Below are positions 60,705-64,000 of a stretch of DNA of 64,000 bases, piece by piece. The translations under genes were made by a program, and so were the position numbers. The DNA comes from Ruegeria sp. PrR005 (GTDB taxonomy: Bacteria; Pseudomonadota; Alphaproteobacteria; Rhodobacterales; Rhodobacteraceae), in the NCBI RefSeq assembly GCF_010500245.1, contig NZ_JAAGOX010000007.1:50216-114215 (forward strand), in the 5' to 3' direction. The notes under the pieces were generated by a model. It made no database searches and was not told the DNA's origin. It was given only the letters and a program-made list of their open reading frames with translations. How positions within the stretch are numbered: position 1 is the first letter of the stretch; each line of letters starts with the position of its first letter.

Positions 60705-63700
60705 ATGGCCGGTACAACCAGTGTAACGCCAAGGACCACCAACACGACCCTGCGCGGGCTGGAGGGTGAAACGAAGTGGAGCACCACCTCGCTGACCTAT
60801 GCCTTTGCCACCTCGGCGGACAGCGCTTCGGCAACCGCCGAATTCGCCGCGGCAGCCGGTGAAACGCTCAACTATCTCGATGCCAGCGACGCCAGTGAAA
60901 ACGCGCAGCGGATCGCGGCGGTGAACGCCTTTACCGCGTTTTCCCGGGTGTCGAACCTGACTTTCACGGCGGCATCGAATTTCGCCGATGCAGATTTCAA
61001 GATCGTCGGTGTCGATAATTTCGGCGCGGGCGGGCGCTCGACCTTCCCCGGCACCAATCCCAAGGGCACATCGACCACCGATTTCGAAAGCTGGAATTTC
61101 TTCAACACCACCAGCTTCTGGACCACGCATACCACCGAAACCGGCGCCGGCAGCTATATGGGCCGGGTGACGATGCACGAATTCCTGCATGGCTTGGGCA
61201 TCGCGCATCCGCATGACGACGGCCACGGATCGACGGCGATCTCGATCAATCAGAGCCCGCGCTCGACCACTGACAACCCGCTCGACAACGAGCGCTATAC
61301 CATCATGTCCTACGAGCGGGGCGGCACCAATTCGAACTTCGCCCTCACCTATGGCCATGCCCTGACGCCAAGCGCCCTGGACATTGCGGTGCTGCAAAGC
61401 CTCTATGGCGCCAATACCTCGACCCACACCACCGATACCGCCTATAACCTGACCGACCGGGCCACCACCGCCTATGATGGCGACGGATCGGACGGCAGCG
61501 TGTCGATCGGGCGCGGCTTCTACTCGATCTGGGATGCCGGGGGAGATGGCGACTCGATCCGCTATGGCGGCGGCCAGCGCACGGTGATCAACCTGAACGC
61601 GGCCACACTGGATCCGGCCGGCAATGCCGATATCAACGAGCTGATCCAGGGGATCAAGAAATCCCAGATCTATTCCGATCTGCCGACCGATTTCAAACTG
61701 GAGTATCAGGGCGACGCCACCCATTCGGCTTCGGCCTATTATGCCGGCGGTTTCCTGTCGCGGGTGTTCACCAATTCCACCACCGGCGATTTGGGCGGCT
61801 ATTCCATCGCCAATGGCGTGGTGATCGAAAATGCCGAGGGCGGCGCCAAGGGTGACCTGCTGGTCGGCAACACCGCCAACAACACGCTTGACGGCAAGGG
61901 CGGCAACGATGCGCTGTTCGGCTTCGACGGCAATGACACGCTCAAGGGCGGCGCCGGCGACGACGAGATGACCGGCGGCGATGGCGACGACCGGCTCGAA
62001 GGCGGCGAGGGCACCGATGTGGCAATCTTCTCCGAGGCCTGCCGCAACTACGAGATCACCCGCGACGACGCGACCGGCGTGGTCACCATCCGCCATACGG
62101 ATGGCTCGATGGTGGATGGCACCGACATCCTGGTCGGTGTCGAGACCGCACGCTTCACCGATGGCGAGATCGACCTGACCGCCGAGGAGATCTCGGATTG
62201 TCCGCCGCTCGACTTCATCTTCCTGGTCGACCTGTCGGGCTCGTTCTTTGACGACCTGCCGAACTTCGTGGACTCGGCCAAGCAGATCGCGGCCGACCTG
62301 CGCGCCGAAAACCCCGATGTGCAGTTTGCGATCGCCTCCTTCGTCGACCGTCCGGTCAGCCCCTATGGCAGCCCGGGCGACTATCTCTACCGGGCCGAGC
62401 TGGCGCTGACCGATGATGTCACCGCCTTTGAAACGACGCTGAATGGTCTGAGTACGCTCAGTGGCAACGACCTTCCCGAGGCGCAGTGGGTGGGCCTGTG
62501 GCGGGCGGCCAACGGTGTCGGCCTCAGCCTGCGCGATGGCTCGTCACGGGTGATCTACATGGCCACCGACGCGCCAGCGCATTCGGCTTCGGATTACGGG
62601 CTGGACGAAACCACCATCCGGGCGTTCCTGGAAACCGAGGGGATCGATGTCGAAGGCTCCAGCCCGGCGGTCGCCCCAGGCACGGCCTCCGGCGCGACAG
62701 CCGGTTCCGGCAGCGGCGAGATGGATGAGCTTCCGGGCGAGGCCCCCGATGGGTATGATGGCGAAGGCGCCCCGCCCGAACTGGGCTCTTACGAGGATCT
62801 GCTGATCTCGGCGGTGGGTGACGCATTCCGGGATCTTTCGGCAATCCCGATCATCGGCACCACCTCGGGCACCGAATCCAGCTATCGCGAGGCGCTTGCC
62901 GGTCTGGGCAGCGAGGGTGTGGTCGTCACCACGACGCGCGACAGCCGCGACGTGGCCGATGCGGTGCGCGCGGGTCTCGCCACCATCGGCGGGTCGGTCA
63001 CCGAACTGGGCACCGATGCGGGCGAGGAACTGACCGGGACCGAAGGGGCCGACGTGATCCTGGGCCTAGGCGGAAATGACACCATTCTCGGGCTGGGGGG
63101 CAACGACAATCTCGACGGCTCGGGGGGCAATGACTCGATCCTGGGCGGGGATGGCAATGACATCCTCAGCGGTGGCTCGGGCGACGATATCCTGGACGGC
63201 GGCGCCGGCGACGACACGCTGAACCCCGGGTCGGGCACCGACCTGCTGCTGCCGGGCGAGGGCCGTGACCTGATCAGCGGACCGGGCAGTTCACTGACCG
63301 GCGACCGGGTGGGGCCGGGCTTTGGTCCCGAGGATGCGATTATCCTGCGCAGCGAGACCCTGTTTGGCACACCGTTTCGCGACTTCACTCCCGGCAGCAC
63401 ACCGGACGATCCGGGAACCACCGGCCTGCTGCTGGACCTCGACGACGACGGCTCGCAGGAATTCGGCCTGTTCTTCGACGGCGACCTGACCGGCGCCGGG
63501 CTCGAAGCGCGGCAGATGGGTCCTGATATCGGCATCGGGATCTTCGACTTCACCGGCGGACCCGGCGATGACGATCTGACCGGCAACCTGCTGGACAACG
63601 TGATTACCGGCGATGCCGGCAACGACCGGCTGCTGGGTCTGGGCGGCAACGACACGTTGCGCGGCGGCGACGGTACCGACACGCTGAACGGTGGTGATGG

Positions 63701-64000
63701 CGACGACCTGATCGAGGGCGGCGCCACCGAGGCCGACCTGCGGGATCAGATCTTTGCCGGGGCCGGCAATGACAGTGTCGACGGTGGCCATGGCAACGAC
63801 CAGATCTTTGGCCAGGATGGCAATGACACCATTGCCGGCGGCTTCGGCGTCGACGACTTGCAAGGTCAGAACGGCGATGATGTGATCACCGGCTCGGCGT
63901 TTTCCGACCTCGTGTTCGGCGGCGCGGGCGACGACTTCGTCAACGGCGGGTTCGGGCACGACCGGATCAACGGCGGCACGGGCGCGGACAAGTTCTTCCA
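60705..64000 (+). CDS. M10-type RTX metalloprotease with integrin-beta-like I domain, 3' end outside window
   Basis: The frame runs open from the ATG at 60705 to the window edge (1098 complete codons), so it is cut. GGGGG lies at good spacing upstream. Residues about 20-260 are a metzincin domain: VTMHEFLHGLGIAHPHDDGH gives His158, Glu159, His162 and His168, with Met-turn YTIMSYERGG (Met201, Tyr203). About 380-430 hold RTX repeats. Residues about 505-760 form a von Willebrand-A fold: LVDLSGSFFDDLPNFVDSAK with the D-x-S-x-S site Asp509/Ser511/Ser513, plus Asp516 and Asp517. SFVDRPVSPY and GNDLPEAQW (Asp589, Pro591, Glu592) follow, closely resembling integrin beta I domains. RTX repeats then resume; the last residues, NGGFGHDRINGGTGADKFF, match the shared module of the two preceding RTX genes. 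Confidence 0.85.
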   Translation, partial: MAGTTSVTPRTTNTTLRGLEGETKWSTTSLTYAFATSADSASATAEFAAAAGETLNYLDASDASENAQRIAAVNAFTAFSRVSNLTFTAASNFADADFKIVGVDNFGAGGRSTFPGTNPKGTSTTDFESWNFFNTTSFWTTHTTETGAGSYMGRVTMHEFLHGLGIAHPHDDGHGSTAISINQSPRSTTDNPLDNERYTIMSYERGGTNSNFALTYGHALTPSALDIAVLQSLYGANTSTHTTDTAYNLTDRATTAYDGDGSDGSVSIGRGFYSIWDAGGDGDSIRYGGGQRTVINLNAATLDPAGNADINELIQGIKKSQIYSDLPTDFKLEYQGDATHSASAYYAGGFLSRVFTNSTTGDLGGYSIANGVVIENAEGGAKGDLLVGNTANNTLDGKGGNDALFGFDGNDTLKGGAGDDEMTGGDGDDRLEGGEGTDVAIFSEACRNYEITRDDATGVVTIRHTDGSMVDGTDILVGVETARFTDGEIDLTAEEISDCPPLDFIFLVDLSGSFFDDLPNFVDSAKQIAADLRAENPDVQFAIASFVDRPVSPYGSPGDYLYRAELALTDDVTAFETTLNGLSTLSGNDLPEAQWVGLWRAANGVGLSLRDGSSRVIYMATDAPAHSASDYGLDETTIRAFLETEGIDVEGSSPAVAPGTASGATAGSGSGEMDELPGEAPDGYDGEGAPPELGSYEDLLISAVGDAFRDLSAIPIIGTTSGTESSYREALAGLGSEGVVVTTTRDSRDVADAVRAGLATIGGSVTELGTDAGEELTGTEGADVILGLGGNDTILGLGGNDNLDGSGGNDSILGGDGNDILSGGSGDDILDGGAGDDTLNPGSGTDLLLPGEGRDLISGPGSSLTGDRVGPGFGPEDAIILRSETLFGTPFRDFTPGSTPDDPGTTGLLLDLDDDGSQEFGLFFDGDLTGAGLEARQMGPDIGIGIFDFTGGPGDDDLTGNLLDNVITGDAGNDRLLGLGGNDTLRGGDGTDTLNGGDGDDLIEGGATEADLRDQIFAGAGNDSVDGGHGNDQIFGQDGNDTIAGGFGVDDLQGQNGDDVITGSAFSDLVFGGAGDDFVNGGFGHDRINGGTGADKFF

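Overview
The window looks like chromosomal DNA of a GC-rich alphaproteobacterium, most likely Rhodobacterales (Roseobacter group). The base composition, the gene style (hedgehog/RTX-type Ca-binding proteins, sulfotransferases, SEL1 proteins, TspO, a YqjM-type ene-reductase) and the general secretion genes all fit. This is inference; there is no rRNA or other taxonomic marker in the window.

Layout. (1) 1-14.1 kb, all on the minus strand: a surface-polysaccharide island with two giant multi-domain glycosyltransferases that share N-terminal repeats and a C-terminal domain, three complete or edge-cut sulfotransferase-like proteins (one fused to a very long coiled coil), a GSCFA protein and a truncated sulfotransferase lying exactly at a junction. 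(2) 14.1-23.3 kb: an unusual fusion of a DUF318/ArsP-like permease with FG-GAP and ASPIC/UnbV domains, then a 1962-residue RTX serine peptidase whose catalytic His position reads Glu and whose tail is built of near-identical DNA repeats of about 340 bp. (3) 23.6-28.7 kb: a second small glycan-modification cluster (methyltransferase, glycosyltransferase-like, DegT aminotransferase, FemAB-like, sulfotransferase). (4) 28.8-44.8 kb: a complete but rearranged type II secretion system. A minus-strand arm holds gspO, two SEL1 proteins, a small exported protein and an S74-chaperone exported protein. A plus-strand arm holds gspGHIJKLM and gspCDEF, interrupted by a TPR lipoprotein that is a candidate pilotin. 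(5) 44.8-50.8 kb: a convergent pair of paralogous small HTH proteins, a gene-poor kilobase with a possible structured RNA, a CIA30 lipoprotein plus tspO behind a palindrome, an old-yellow-enzyme and an unknown dimeric-barrel-like protein. (6) 51.0-64.0 kb: four large RTX proteins, at least two of which (and almost certainly the third, cut by the edge) share a C-terminal module. The last is a metzincin that carries an integrin-beta-like I domain between RTX blocks.

How it fits together: the window is dedicated to what the cell puts outside itself. The glycan clusters would assemble and sulfate an exopolysaccharide, the type II system would export signal-peptide proteins such as the S74 protein, and the RTX proteins would leave through a type I exporter that is not encoded here. 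The most novel items are the integrin-beta-like domain in a bacterial metalloprotease, the permease-FG-GAP-ASPIC fusion, the Glu-for-His RTX serine peptidase, the TPR lipoprotein inside the type II cluster, and the convergent HTH paralogs.
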